DNA of 64,000 bases from an uncultured Isosphaeraceae bacterium (GCA_945957605.1 CAMFLR010000020.1:62001-126000), one strand, 5' to 3'; positions 18,404-27,618 are shown, numbered from the stretch's first letter. Numbers and translations: made by a program. Notes: generated by a model from the sequence alone, not told the origin.

Positions 18404-18871
18404 ATGAAAAAACTGCTCGCACGTCTGCGTGATGCTACACTTTCTGATTCGGAGACAGCCCGTTTCGACGTGGCATCTCCGACCACGATAAACGCTGCCG
18501 AGGACTTTTTCGGCTTCGCACTCCCCAAATTACTCAAGCGGTTGTATTTGGAGGTCGCCAATGGTGGCTTCGGTCCCGGCCCTCTGATTGGGCTGCCTGG
18601 CGGCTATAGTTCGTCCTTGGGAGACCTGCTTCAAATCTGGTCCGTGATGCAGAATTGGGAGGACGAAGACTACGAAGAGCAATGGCTTCCGATCATCGAA
18701 TGGGGATGTGCTCAATACTCGCTCATCGACTGCGACGATCTTTCGATGGTGACTTACTACGAAGGCGAATTCCACCCCGAGGATTACTCGTTCGAGACGC
18801 TGCTCAGTAGATGGCTCGACGGCGAACTCCCAGAATTGCACACCGGAGAGTTTTACCGCTCTAAGCCTTGA
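18404..18871 (+). CDS. SMI1/KNR4 (SUKH) family protein
   Basis: 155 residues from the ATG at 18404 (MKKLLARL); the upstream in-frame ATG at 18362 adds an unconvincing 14-residue leader. The SUKH signature is visible: INAAEDFFGFALPKLLKRLY then NGGFGPG and a WLPIIEWG segment. SUKH proteins include immunity proteins against nuclease toxins and general protein-interaction modules. No toxin gene is adjacent, so it is either an orphan immunity protein or a housekeeping version. Confidence 0.75.
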   Translation: MKKLLARLRDATLSDSETARFDVASPTTINAAEDFFGFALPKLLKRLYLEVANGGFGPGPLIGLPGGYSSSLGDLLQIWSVMQNWEDEDYEEQWLPIIEWGCAQYSLIDCDDLSMVTYYEGEFHPEDYSFETLLSRWLDGELPELHTGEFYRSKP

Positions 18872-19093
18872 TCGAGGCAAGCTTGGGCAATTTGCATGGG
18901 CAACGATTCTCGGGACGGTGTCTGCTCTCATTTTTACTGTGCTCAAACTATTCACGCATTGTGAAAGCGCCTCTCACTGCTTGGTAAATTCTTGAAATAC
19001 AAGTGCCCATAACAAAACAGGTAATACAATAATCCTCATGGTTATACGTGTTGCGGATTGCATGAGCCCCCAAAAGCAAGGAAACCTGAGAAA

Positions 19094-19997
19094 TCTAAGA
19101 AGCTCTGACCAAACCTAGATTTTACATAGAATCATGATGTAATATCCGAAAACAGACGATGCTAGCCGCCAGCGTCGCCCAAGCATCCATGATTACTCCA
19201 AGGCGATCATATCGTACTCGCATCCGGCGTAGGCCTTTCAACCAAGATATCGTCCTCTCGACCACCCAACGAATCTTGCCCAGACCACTGCCATGTGGTG
19301 TCCGACGCTTGGCAATGTGGGGCTCTATTCCCAACCATCGGAGCAACCCTCTCGAGTGCTCGCTGTCATGCCCACGATCCACGTAGACTTCGTCGGGTAA
19401 CACATTGGTACGACCAGGTTTTCCGCCAACTTGCGGAAACTCGATGATCACCGGGAGGGACTGGCGATGGTCACTGACGTTCGCGCCGGTGCTACGGATG
19501 ACAAGCGGAACCCCGTTCTTGTCGACCACGACCATGTGTTTTGTGCCGGGTCTGGGGCGGTCCACAGGACTTGGTCCTGTCGCCTCCCCTCCGCCAAAGT
19601 CTCGCACAGTAACACCATCGATGATCACCGTATCAAGGTCAAGCTTGCCTTCCTGCTTTCACGCTGCGAGCAGGTCGGCATGCAGTCGATCCCAAATTCC
19701 CGCCTCCTCCCACGCTCGACGCCTGCGATGTGCGGTCCGCCCAGAGCAGCCGAGTTCTTGCGGAACAGCCTCCCAACGGTTGCCGGTGACCAGCACGAAC
19801 CAGATCACCCGCATCACGATGCGGTGTCCAATCTGTGGTCGGCCACCCTGTAAACAGGCGGAAGGTGATGAACGAGGGTGTCGAAAAACTCGTCAGGCAT
19901 GCGGGCACTGGCCATAACAGTAGCCCTTCTGCAAAAGGTTTCTACTAAGCCATGGCGCAAACCTCATGCCAAAGCGGTTTTGTCAGAGCTTTTTAGA
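19094..19997. mobile_element. IS5-family insertion sequence, decayed
   Basis: Terminal inverted repeats TCTAAGAAGCTCTGACCAAACC (19094-19115) and GGTTTTGTCAGAGCTTTTTAGA (19976-19997) match at 20 of 22 positions. The 904-bp interior carries one IS5-type transposase on the minus strand, broken as described in its entry. The right end abuts an IS630 transposase remnant. A target duplication could not be identified with confidence. Confidence 0.85.
19122..19915 (-). pseudogene. IS5-family DDE transposase, interrupted by a frameshift and an in-frame stop
   Basis: Reading from the ATG at 19915, the N-terminus (MASARMPDEFFDTLVHHLPP) runs about 28 residues, then the family sequence continues in another frame (HRIVMRVIWFVLVTGNRWEA to DRLHADLLAA), ends in TGA, and resumes directly as KQEGKLDLDTVIIDGVTVRD. 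The remaining 168 codons (to 19122) are intact and carry the DDE core: DGVTV, GTKHMVVVD, DEVYVDRGHDSE and the C-terminal VVERTISWLKGLRRMRVRYD. Many IS5 elements use one programmed frameshift, but a shift plus a nonsense codon argues for an inactive copy. Confidence 0.8.
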
Positions 19998-20001
19998 AAG
20001 A

Positions 20002-20121
20002 GCGATCCGCGATTACCTTGAACAACACAACTCGAATCCCAAGCCTTTTGTGTGGACTTCAGATGCAGACTTGATTTTGCATCGGGTCAAAAAGGTTTGC
20101 GAACGGATTTTGGATTCGTGA
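20002..20121 (+). pseudogene. C-terminal remnant of an IS630-family transposase
   Basis: Translating from 20002 gives 39 codons up to TGA at 20119-20121, containing RDYLEQHNSNPKPFVWTSDA then ILHRVKKVCERILDS. The N-P-K-P-F-V-W-T block followed by a short helical tail is the characteristic C-terminus of IS630-type transposases. The rest of the gene is missing: the sequence directly upstream is the right end of the IS5-type element, and nothing related is seen on its left side. It is a scar of an older element. Confidence 0.75.
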
Positions 20122-20433
20122 CACTAGTGTGTTCGGGCTGAACAGCCTGAATATTGACCGCTTTTCTGAGCAGCACCATCGGGATTGCCGATCTCTCGCT
20201 GATCGTGGTCAAAATCAACGTTTTCGATACGCACGCAAGTCTGATAACAACCTGGCGACGCATCTCATCATCCTGGCCGCTTCTGATCGCTTCGCGATAC
20301 GCGTAACCGTTCCCGATCGCTTGGTATAAAGTTTGTGAGTCTCTTTTGACTATGTCGCGAATTCGCACGAGACTCGCAAAGGTGTTGCAAATAGCAATTG
20401 CAGATATTGTGAAGGGTGGTGGGCGTGACTGGT
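20122..20433. other. Intergenic region without a recognised gene
   Basis: This stretch lies between the IS630 remnant and the 3' end of the anti-sigma gene. ORFs present are shadows without start signals. No RNA or clear terminator was recognised. Confidence 0.45.
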
Positions 20434-20661
20434 TCACCCATTCATCATCTGAAGTAGCAGTGCATATTCCTCGCTGCACTCGGCACAAATTGAAAGGTGG
20501 TGCGCGACGGCTGCTAGCTCTGCTGGAATCGAATGGCCCGCGAGCTTCCGTTCGGCGAACTCGGCGACCAACGACAGGCAACGTTCGCAATCGATCTCCT
20601 CGTCGTTTGTGAGGCTGACGAGGCGCACCAATTCGTTGATTTCTTCTTTTGAAAGCGACAT
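20434..20661 (-). CDS. Small zinc-finger anti-sigma factor
   Basis: 75 residues from the ATG at 20661, which has GAGGAAG about 6 bases upstream and begins 11 bases after the sigma stop codon. The C-terminal half carries HLSICAEC, the HxxxCxxC zinc-binding motif of ZAS-type anti-sigma factors, plus an upstream Cys pair (DCERCLS). There is no membrane helix, so it is a soluble, possibly redox-responsive anti-sigma. It is co-transcribed with the upstream ECF sigma factor. Confidence 0.8.
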   Translation of the reverse strand: MSLSKEEINELVRLVSLTNDEEIDCERCLSLVAEFAERKLAGHSIPAELAAVAHHLSICAECSEEYALLLQMMNG

Positions 20662-20671
20662 TGCAACTTCC

Positions 20672-21268
20672 TCAGCCACTAATCGCGGCGCCGATGTCAT
20701 CGCCCGTGAAGCCGAGCGCTTCTAGGCCTTGCTTTAGCCGCTTGCGCGCGTCATGCGTCAGCTTGTAAATCGCGTTACGGTTACTACCCAAGTGCCGGGC
20801 GATCTCATCCTGAGGCATACCTCGCAGTTCAGCGAGCAGTGCTAAACGCTGCTTTTCGGTGAGGCCCGTTCGTATAACTTCTTGCATTGCGGCGAGAATC
20901 GCTTCACGCTCCGATTGCACGTCCAGACTAGCCTCCTTGTCGCTGACCCGCGCGGTCGTCACTTCGTCTAAAGACACATCTTTCCAGTGCAGTCGTCGTA
21001 ACTGGCTCATGGCAACTCGGATGCTAATCGACATCGCCCAAGTCGTGAATCGGCTCCGCCCCTGAAATTGCGAAAGCCGCTCCATGATGCGGAGCAACGC
21101 GTCTTGCACGACGTCTTCGAGGAATGCGTCTCCTCCATATGTGCGATGCGCCAACGCTTTTCTCAGCCCGCCTAGCAGTGTGCCGCGCAGGTCCGCCAAA
21201 GCCGTCTGCCTATCCAGGCTTCCGGCATCGAGGTGCGCCATCCAGGTCTCGTTATCACGATCGATCAT
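20672..21268 (-). CDS. ECF RNA polymerase sigma factor
   Basis: 198 residues. Region 2 is recognised in FLEDVVQDALLRIMERLSQF and RSRFTTWAMSISIRVAMSQL, region 4 in LTEKQRLALLAELRGMPQDE followed by IARHLGSNRNAIYKLTHDAR. It forms a two-gene unit with the zinc-finger anti-sigma gene and is transcribed away from the DUF417 membrane protein gene at 21550, which is a candidate target. Confidence 0.9.
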   Translation of the reverse strand: MIDRDNETWMAHLDAGSLDRQTALADLRGTLLGGLRKALAHRTYGGDAFLEDVVQDALLRIMERLSQFQGRSRFTTWAMSISIRVAMSQLRRLHWKDVSLDEVTTARVSDKEASLDVQSEREAILAAMQEVIRTGLTEKQRLALLAELRGMPQDEIARHLGSNRNAIYKLTHDARKRLKQGLEALGFTGDDIGAAISG

Positions 21269-21549
21269 GAGCGGCAGCTGGGTGTGTCATCAGGCCGGCG
21301 GACAGAATCCGCAACGACAGTCACCATGATATCGCGATCCGTATTCAACTTCCTTCTTTGCGATTCGTGGGCCGCTTTTCATGAGACGCTACGGCTTCGC
21401 GTGTTCTTACCTCGTCTCCAAAGATTCGCGACGAAGCGGGCCACAACACGCGAATTCTCAGAGGTTGGCGGGTAAGAAAGCCGGGATCCTCGGCGTCGAA
21501 ATCGTGTCGGACCTGAACTAACGGACTCGCAACTCTTCGGGAGGAAATC

Positions 21550-22050
21550 ATGACAACCCAGAAGCTATCGCACAACTCAGTTTTCGATCGCGTTATCAAT
21601 CGAATCGACTTTCAAGCCGTCGGCGGGGCGGTACTTCGTTATGGCCTGGTCGGAGTTATCGGCTGGATCGGCTTGATGAAGTTTACTTCAGTCGAAGCCG
21701 AGGCGATTCAGCCGCTTGTATCGCACAGCCCGCTCATGAGTTGGGCCTCCTCCGCACTCGGTGTCCGTCCGTTTTCCAGCGTGGTAGGCGCTGCGGAGGT
21801 GATTATCGCGGTGTTGATCGCGCTGCGACCGATCGCCGCGTTGGCCTCAGCATTGGGGAGCGCGTTCGCTGTCGGCATGTTCGCCACAACGCTCAGCTTC
21901 ATGCTGACGACCCCCGGCGTCTGGGAGGCGTCGCTCGGCGGATTCCCAGCAATCTCGGTCATTCCTGGCCAATTCCTGCTCAAGGACATTGTGTTGCTAG
22001 GAGCCGCCCTGTGGACCCTCGGCGAAGCGCTGTCCCATCGCCGGGGATAA
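21550..22050 (+). CDS. DUF417 (YkgB/RclC-like) integral membrane protein
   Basis: 166 residues; GGGAGGAA is 6-7 bases before the ATG. The family signature is clear: AVLRYGLVGVIGWIGLMKFT near the N-terminus, then VSHSPLMSW and four predicted membrane helices. RclC of Escherichia coli belongs to this family and responds to reactive chlorine. The gene is divergent from an ECF sigma/anti-sigma pair with a Cys/His anti-sigma, which makes a redox-stress role plausible (inference). Confidence 0.88.
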   Translation: MTTQKLSHNSVFDRVINRIDFQAVGGAVLRYGLVGVIGWIGLMKFTSVEAEAIQPLVSHSPLMSWASSALGVRPFSSVVGAAEVIIAVLIALRPIAALASALGSAFAVGMFATTLSFMLTTPGVWEASLGGFPAISVIPGQFLLKDIVLLGAALWTLGEALSHRRG

Positions 22051-22646
22051 ACCGGTGTTGTCGGCAAAGCCTTTGCAACAGTCGAAGCGGCCGATTGTCC
22101 GGCCGCTCGTTCATTAGTTTGGATCCCTGTGCAAAAATCGGTGCGAGTTTCGACGGAAAACTGAGCACGCTTGTGGCGCCGTCTCGGAACGCATTCTCCC
22201 AAAGAATTTCCCCCGCCAAAGGTAATCCACTAAGGGCCGCGCCGTCGCTTGATCAATGCAGAAGGGAACGTCCAATCCTGAGGCACTTTGACAAGGTGTT
22301 GAGATCACAGGCTTTCGCCCGGAATTGTTCGAGAGTTACTTTGACTGACCGTGTGACTTGGCGCGGGCGTTTGGGGATGGAAATGTCTCATTCAGTATCG
22401 CTCGAAAGAAGGCTGGTCCAAACTGCGCATGCTGCCGACCAGTAACTTGAAATTGTTCAGTCCGTCGCGGATTCTTTGAAGACGCATCTCGGGGTATTCG
22501 CGTGATGGGCAATCTCCGGTCATTCAGTCATGAACGATGAAAAATTGCGCATCAATGATTGAAACGTGGGTACGGTCTAATGGCGGGGCCGTAAGTCGTG
22601 TGCTGGCTCCCGAATTACCACTTCGTAACTCGTCCAGGAGTACCTC
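22051..22646. other. Intergenic region without a recognised gene
   Basis: About 600 bases between the DUF417 gene and the zinc-ribbon membrane protein. ORFs here have no start sites or family features. No repeats or RNA genes were recognised; the distal part should contain the promoter for the gene at 22647. Confidence 0.45.
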
Positions 22647-24284
22647 ATGGAACGCTCGCCGGAATTTGTGTCGAGATTTCCTTACGCGTACTCTTGCGAC
22701 TGCGGCCGCCCTCGGTTGGTCGAGTCGAGGGACGCAGGGAAGGTCATCGCGTGTGCTGCATGCGGTGCTCAACGCGGGCCGTTCGCCATTGGCGAGGCGA
22801 ACAACGAACCGCCGGCCGCGAAGACGGTGGAAGCCGAGAGCAGCGTGACGGAGATCAACGGCGCCGACGAGGCAACGTTCCGGACGCCAAAAACGGAGAG
22901 AAGAGGTCCATCGCTTGCGTCGAGATTGCCAAGGCCAGTTCGGGTCGCGATCGGATGGTTGTTCGTGAAGGGCGGGCTTGTGGTGATGGCCGGGGCCGGC
23001 ATGGTGTTTTTGGCGGCAAGCGGGTTCGGCTCACAACGACCGGCCAACATGCCCTTGGCGATCGCGGGTGTGGTCGTAGGAGTGGCGGCATCGTTCGCGC
23101 AATATGCGGGCAAACTGCTGGCCGCGCCTCTTGCGGATGAGCTTGAACGGCTCGACCCGCGATCTCCCGTGCTGCTCCTTCGCGTCTTCGATGATGACTC
23201 GATTACCAAGAACTGGACGTTTCATCGCGACCCGACCGACGGCATGCAATATATGCCGGCGTTCGGCCAGGAGTTGGTGAGCTTCGAGGAGTTAATTGCC
23301 GAGATCACCGAGTTTTTCGGGCCGCTTGTCGCGATTGGTCGGCCCGGGGAGTTGGTTGCTCCTGCGGGCGCAGCGAGACGTTGGGTAGTCGACGATTCGT
23401 GGCAGGAGCGCGTTCAGCGCGACGTCGAGCGGTCGGCTTATGTGATCATGATCATGGGGGATCTTGATAATCACCCCGGCACCGCCTGGGAATGGGAGGA
23501 ACTGACGACGCGCGGAATGCTGAAGAAGGTGATTCTGCTGATGCCGCCGATCTCAGCCGAAGACGCAAGAACGCGCTGGACGCAGTATCAATCAAGTTCC
23601 CGTGGTCTATTACCGGCGTTCCAGGGTGGGGAACTGGCAGCAGGATTTGACGCAGATGGACATGCAACCGTCATTCGGGACAACGACGAGTTCCTGCGGG
23701 ATGCAGCGGATCGGTATCGAAACGCGATCGCTTCGTTGATGACGCCGAGGGCGCGTGTTTTTCGACCCTGGTGGTTTTCGCCGGAAAAGCAGGGGCCGTC
23801 CACTGTCGAGGAGGTCGATAGCGTCCCCGCGCTTGTGGTTCGAGGAAACGCAATGAAGGTGATTCCTTTGCCGGGAAGATTGTTTCTGATGCTGATTCCA
23901 GCCGGGGTGGTTGCGGGGATGTTGCAATCGGACCAGCCATTACTTGCTGTTCCAATGGGATTAGCCTGGCTGGGGTTGCTGGGTTATGGATGGTCCCGAG
24001 TCACTCGCCCGCGGATTTTGCGGGCCGACGCTAACGCCATTCAGATCGGCTACATTACAAAAACGCGCCGGCTCGCTTGGAGCGACGTCGCGATGATTGG
24101 TTACAGCAACAACAACTTGGGCGGGCCGGCCTCGCGCCATCTCGTGATCAGCGTAACAGCGGGCGCGGGACGGAACATCGGTGTGCCGCAATGGTATTTT
24201 AGCGACTGCCATCCTGCGACGATGGCCGCCGCTCTTCGGCGATTTCAGAAACAATCGCTGAGGAGCATCGCAGCGCCCGGATGA
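22647..24284 (+). CDS. Multi-pass membrane protein with N-terminal zinc ribbon and cytoplasmic TIR-like domain, function unknown
   Basis: 545 residues; AGGAG lies 6 bases before the ATG. Residues about 15-45 form a zinc ribbon (CDCGRP then CAACG). Two membrane helices (about 112-155) are followed by a conserved soluble domain (about 170-350): LLLRVFDDD, FGPLVAIGRPGEL, GAARRWVVDDSWQERV, then a hydrophobic strand and GTAWEWEELTTRGMLKKVIL. This arrangement recurs in uncharacterised bacterial membrane proteins, and its alternating strands and helices suggest a TIR-like nucleotide-binding fold (inference). After two more helices the C-terminus (about 450-540) resembles a bacterial PH domain. No neighbours suggest a pathway. 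Confidence 0.7.
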   Translation: MERSPEFVSRFPYAYSCDCGRPRLVESRDAGKVIACAACGAQRGPFAIGEANNEPPAAKTVEAESSVTEINGADEATFRTPKTERRGPSLASRLPRPVRVAIGWLFVKGGLVVMAGAGMVFLAASGFGSQRPANMPLAIAGVVVGVAASFAQYAGKLLAAPLADELERLDPRSPVLLLRVFDDDSITKNWTFHRDPTDGMQYMPAFGQELVSFEELIAEITEFFGPLVAIGRPGELVAPAGAARRWVVDDSWQERVQRDVERSAYVIMIMGDLDNHPGTAWEWEELTTRGMLKKVILLMPPISAEDARTRWTQYQSSSRGLLPAFQGGELAAGFDADGHATVIRDNDEFLRDAADRYRNAIASLMTPRARVFRPWWFSPEKQGPSTVEEVDSVPALVVRGNAMKVIPLPGRLFLMLIPAGVVAGMLQSDQPLLAVPMGLAWLGLLGYGWSRVTRPRILRADANAIQIGYITKTRRLAWSDVAMIGYSNNNLGGPASRHLVISVTAGAGRNIGVPQWYFSDCHPATMAAALRRFQKQSLRSIAAPG

Positions 24285-24552
24285 AGGTTTCATGGCAGGA
24301 TCTCGATCGCCGCTCAATCCCACAAATCATGGGGACCGATCCAATAAGAGTTCACCTGATCGATCTTGCCCTGTCGATTCGGCCGTCGTTCATCTCGAAT
24401 TTTCGCAATGGATTCATCGGATCGCCGCGCACATTCACAAAACCCGGGTGCGATCGATCGGCGGGATCCACGAACTGCCGTCGAAGGCTCAGTTCGCGAG
24501 CCGAGGCAGAAACGCAGCCTACTAAACCTCGAATCGCGCACTTCGCTAAAAC

Positions 24553-25962
24553 TCAGGGATGAAGGTCGTATTCACGGATTTTATCGAAGAGCTGGCGCCG
24601 GCTAATGCCGAGCCGCTCGGCAGTTTTGGTGCGGTTGCCTTTGCAGGTTATGAGCGCTCGTTGGATCGCGCGTCGTTCGACTTCGGCGAGAAGCGCTCGC
24701 AAAGGTAGCGATTCGATTTGATCGTCTAGATTCGGCATCGAGGGATCGAGCGTTTCCTCTGCATCCAAATGCTCAGGAAGAATCGTCCGACCTCGCGCCG
24801 CGATCGCGGCCCTTGCAAGAGCGTTCTCAAGTTGCCGGACATTTCCCGGCCAGGGACGGTCGCGGATCACTGAAAGCGCTTCAGAAGAGATCGACAGCTC
24901 GCCCCATCCGTGTCGCCGCTCAAGGTGGCGGAGAATGTGTTCAGAGAGCGAAGCAATATCCTCCCGGCGTTCTCGCAAGGGCGGGATGACGATCCTCGCG
25001 ACATTGAGTCGATAAAACAAGTCTTCGCGAAACTGCCCCGATGCCACGGCCTTCGAAAGGTCGCGGTGCGTCGCCGAAATGATCCGAGCGTCGGTTCGCA
25101 GGATCTCGGTGCCACCAACTCGCTCAAACTCGCACTGTTGCAGGACTCGAAGGATTTTTGCTTGAGCCGAGAGCGGGAGTTCGCCGACTTCGTCGAGAAA
25201 GATCGTGCCACCGGAAGCACGCTCAAATCGGCCTGGCTTCTGTCGGTCGGCGCCGGTGAAGGCTCCGCGCTCGTGTCCGAAGAGTTCGCTTTCAACGAGG
25301 CCTTCGGGCAGGGCGCCGCAGTTCACGCGAATGAAAGGTCCATTCGTGCGATCGGAGTGGCGGTGCAAGGCGGCCGCGACGAGTTCCTTGCCGGTACCGC
25401 TCTCGCCCGTAATCAGAACCGGCGCCTGCGTCGCCGCAGCAAGGCCGATGGCTTTGAATACCTCGCGCATTGCTGCGCTCTGGCCAACAAGCTCGGGCTC
25501 GGGCAGCGCAATTTGATCGTCGGCACCATCGAGTTCATCTGGCACGCGGGAACGGAGTGCTTTGACTTCCGATGAAAGCGCCCGCTGCTTCAATGCGCGT
25601 TTGAGAGTTAGCTGTACTTCATCGAGATCAAAGGGCTTGGTGAGATAGTCGTAAGCCCCGCGCCGCATCGCCTCGATCGCGGCCGCTGAGCCGCCGTATG
25701 CGGTAATCACGATCACCGGTAATTCAGCAAGCTGGCCAGCGAGTGCTGCGAGAACTTCGAGTCCGCCTTTTCCGGGCATCTTCAGATCGAGTAACAAGGC
25801 ATCTGGATCGTCACTAGCAACACGCGCAATAGCGTCGTCGCCGTTGCCAACCTCGATGACGTTGTATCCCTCGGCTTTCAAGGCGCACGCAAGGCTAAAC
25901 CGGATGGCACGGTCGTCTTCTGCAATGAGGATCGTGGTCTCTGTATTCGTTGGATTGGTCAC
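24553..25962 (-). CDS. NtrC-family sigma-54-dependent response regulator
   Basis: 469 residues, GTG start overlapping the sensor kinase stop (GTGA). The receiver domain (1-125) has acidic residues near 15-17, phosphoacceptor Asp59 in LLLDLKMPG and Lys109 in TKPF. The AAA+ domain (about 155-390) has Walker A GESGTGKE (186-193), the GAFTGA loop (233-238) that contacts sigma-54, and Walker B GTIFLDEVG. A Fis-type helix-turn-helix closes the protein (RTKTAERLGISRRQLFDKI). All key residues are intact, so this is an active enhancer-binding protein. The divergent operon from 27708 has a matching -24/-12 promoter and is the obvious target. Confidence 0.95.
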   Translation of the reverse strand: MTNPTNTETTILIAEDDRAIRFSLACALKAEGYNVIEVGNGDDAIARVASDDPDALLLDLKMPGKGGLEVLAALAGQLAELPVIVITAYGGSAAAIEAMRRGAYDYLTKPFDLDEVQLTLKRALKQRALSSEVKALRSRVPDELDGADDQIALPEPELVGQSAAMREVFKAIGLAAATQAPVLITGESGTGKELVAAALHRHSDRTNGPFIRVNCGALPEGLVESELFGHERGAFTGADRQKPGRFERASGGTIFLDEVGELPLSAQAKILRVLQQCEFERVGGTEILRTDARIISATHRDLSKAVASGQFREDLFYRLNVARIVIPPLRERREDIASLSEHILRHLERRHGWGELSISSEALSVIRDRPWPGNVRQLENALARAAIAARGRTILPEHLDAEETLDPSMPNLDDQIESLPLRALLAEVERRAIQRALITCKGNRTKTAERLGISRRQLFDKIREYDLHP

Positions 25963-27398
25963 AGTTTTGCTCCTCGACCGCTCGAAGCCTGGATTGCCGG
26001 AAGTGTCAGAGTGAATACCGCGCCTCCGCCAGCAAGATTCTCCGCGCGAAGTTCACCACGGTGCGCGAGGACGATTTCGCGAGCGATCGCGAGTCCCAGG
26101 CCCGTGCCCTCGGGTTTCGTCGTGAAGAACGGCTCGAAGAGGTGCTCCATGACTTCGGCAGAAAGCCCGGGACCTTCATCCATAACACTTGCCGATACGC
26201 TCGCTGTTGCTGCGTCGTAAGTCGTGACCAGCCGCAAGACGTCTCCTCGCTTCATGACTTGAATCGCATTGGTCGTGAGATTCCGCAAGACCTGAACCAA
26301 GGCGGGAGCTGCCATTTCGACCTGGGGAAGGATTGGTTCGAGTTCCAATTCGACTCGAATCTCGTGAGCACGTGCGCGATCTTCCGCGAGTCGTCCTGCC
26401 TCAACCACAACCGCGTTAAGGTCGCCTGGAGCGAGGTCCTGCGCATCGGCACGAGAGAATTGAAGCAACCGCGACACGATGCCTTCCAGTCGATCGACCT
26501 CGTCGATCAAATGGGTGTGAGCCTCTTCTCCGAGCCCGAGTCCGCGTTGCCAAAGCTGCGTAATTCCCCGGATGCCAGCAAGCGGATTTCTTACCTCGTG
26601 GGCAACGCCGGCAAGCAATTTTCCGAGCGCCGCCAAGCGCTCGCTCCGGCGGAGTTCGGTTCTGAGCCGCTCGCGCTCGGCCGTCTGTCGGCGTACTGTT
26701 TGCGCCAGGTTGATGGTCAGAATGAGGGACAACGCGATCCCCGCCAGGGCAAGCCCTGCAAACCAGCGATAGCCGCGGCTCGATTGGTCGATGTAGATCG
26801 GGTCAACGAGTTCGGTCATGGTCCACGTCGCCGCGACGACCCGGCCGCCAACGCGAACCGGCGCTGTGCGAATTGCGATCGTGTATGGGGCGATATCCTC
26901 GACAACCGAGAGCACAGTCTTTTTCCGAAATGCCGCATCGACTTGAGTGTCCACGTAATCGTAAAGACTTTGTCGGTTCGGAGAAACAGAATGAGCGGCC
27001 GGTCCTGAACCTTCGCCTGTTTCATGATCGCTTGCCACTCTCGGCAGGTCGGGAAGAAATGGCTGATCGGGGCGCGATGGCAGATAGTAGCCGCCTTCGA
27101 TACCGGGGTGGCGTTCCCGGATGCGTGCGGCGTCATCAGACAGTCTTCGATTAAGCGTAGACCAGTCGCTCGCGTCCATGAAGTCAGGAAATGGCCGGAC
27201 TCCAGCGATCGCATCCCGGCCAAGAGCCTCGAGTTGATCGTTTGCCTCGCGCAACCGCTCGTTGGCTCGGGCACGACGTTGCTCGCGTTCGACGACTCTT
27301 GAGCTTGTATACCAGAGTGTACCGAGTGCCGCACCGAAGAGTACGACGACAGCCCCGATTTGAACGGCCAGCGGCAACTCGAGTCTCAATCGCCTCAT
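25959..27398 (-). CDS. Sensor histidine kinase with extracytoplasmic domain, partner of the NtrC-type regulator
   Basis: 479 residues. One membrane helix (about 10-30), a periplasmic region of about 185 residues with no named domain, a second helix (GYRWFAGLALAGIALSLIL), then HisKA with His267 in GVAHEVRNPLAGI and a HATPase_c domain with N box LTTNAIQVM, DEGPGLS, FEPFFTTKPEGTGLGLAI. It is translationally coupled to the response regulator. The layout resembles ZraS/NtrB-type kinases that report on an external signal; the ligand is not evident. Confidence 0.93.
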   Translation of the reverse strand: MRRLRLELPLAVQIGAVVVLFGAALGTLWYTSSRVVEREQRRARANERLREANDQLEALGRDAIAGVRPFPDFMDASDWSTLNRRLSDDAARIRERHPGIEGGYYLPSRPDQPFLPDLPRVASDHETGEGSGPAAHSVSPNRQSLYDYVDTQVDAAFRKKTVLSVVEDIAPYTIAIRTAPVRVGGRVVAATWTMTELVDPIYIDQSSRGYRWFAGLALAGIALSLILTINLAQTVRRQTAERERLRTELRRSERLAALGKLLAGVAHEVRNPLAGIRGITQLWQRGLGLGEEAHTHLIDEVDRLEGIVSRLLQFSRADAQDLAPGDLNAVVVEAGRLAEDRARAHEIRVELELEPILPQVEMAAPALVQVLRNLTTNAIQVMKRGDVLRLVTTYDAATASVSASVMDEGPGLSAEVMEHLFEPFFTTKPEGTGLGLAIAREIVLAHRGELRAENLAGGGAVFTLTLPAIQASSGRGAKL

Positions 27399-27523
27399 TC
27401 ACAGCTCTCCTCGACCCAATGACCTCGCTTCATCTATTCGCAATCTCTGGACCAAATGCTTCACGGCTCACTTCTAGCCCATCTCAAGCCATTGACATCG
27501 GGTTGACCTCGACTCCGTTGAAG

Positions 27524-27569
27524 GTTGGGCAGATTTCCCCCGCTCACCACTGGGGGTTTTCTGCCCAAC
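27524..27569. promoter_or_regulatory. Long palindrome, candidate enhancer site for the NtrC-type regulator
   Basis: Arms GTTGGGCAGATTTCCCCC (27524-27541) and GGGGGTTTTCTGCCCAAC (27552-27569) pair at 15 of 18 positions, separated by 10 bases. It lies between divergent start codons, so it is unlikely to be a terminator. Its centre is about 80 bases upstream of the -24/-12 element, within the usual reach of an NtrC-type enhancer. Confidence 0.6.
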
Positions 27570-27618
27570 TTGGCTCCGAATCGAAGAGATTTCGGCGAAA
27601 TCGTGGCAAAAAACGCAT

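Noticed and set aside
20087..20590. 167-codon minus-strand frame covering the anti-sigma region
   Set aside because: It overlaps the anti-sigma gene in another frame and crosses the IS630 remnant; the composition looks random.
25950..27008. 352-codon plus-strand frame opposite the histidine kinase
   Set aside because: Antisense shadow of a kinase gene that has all catalytic boxes.
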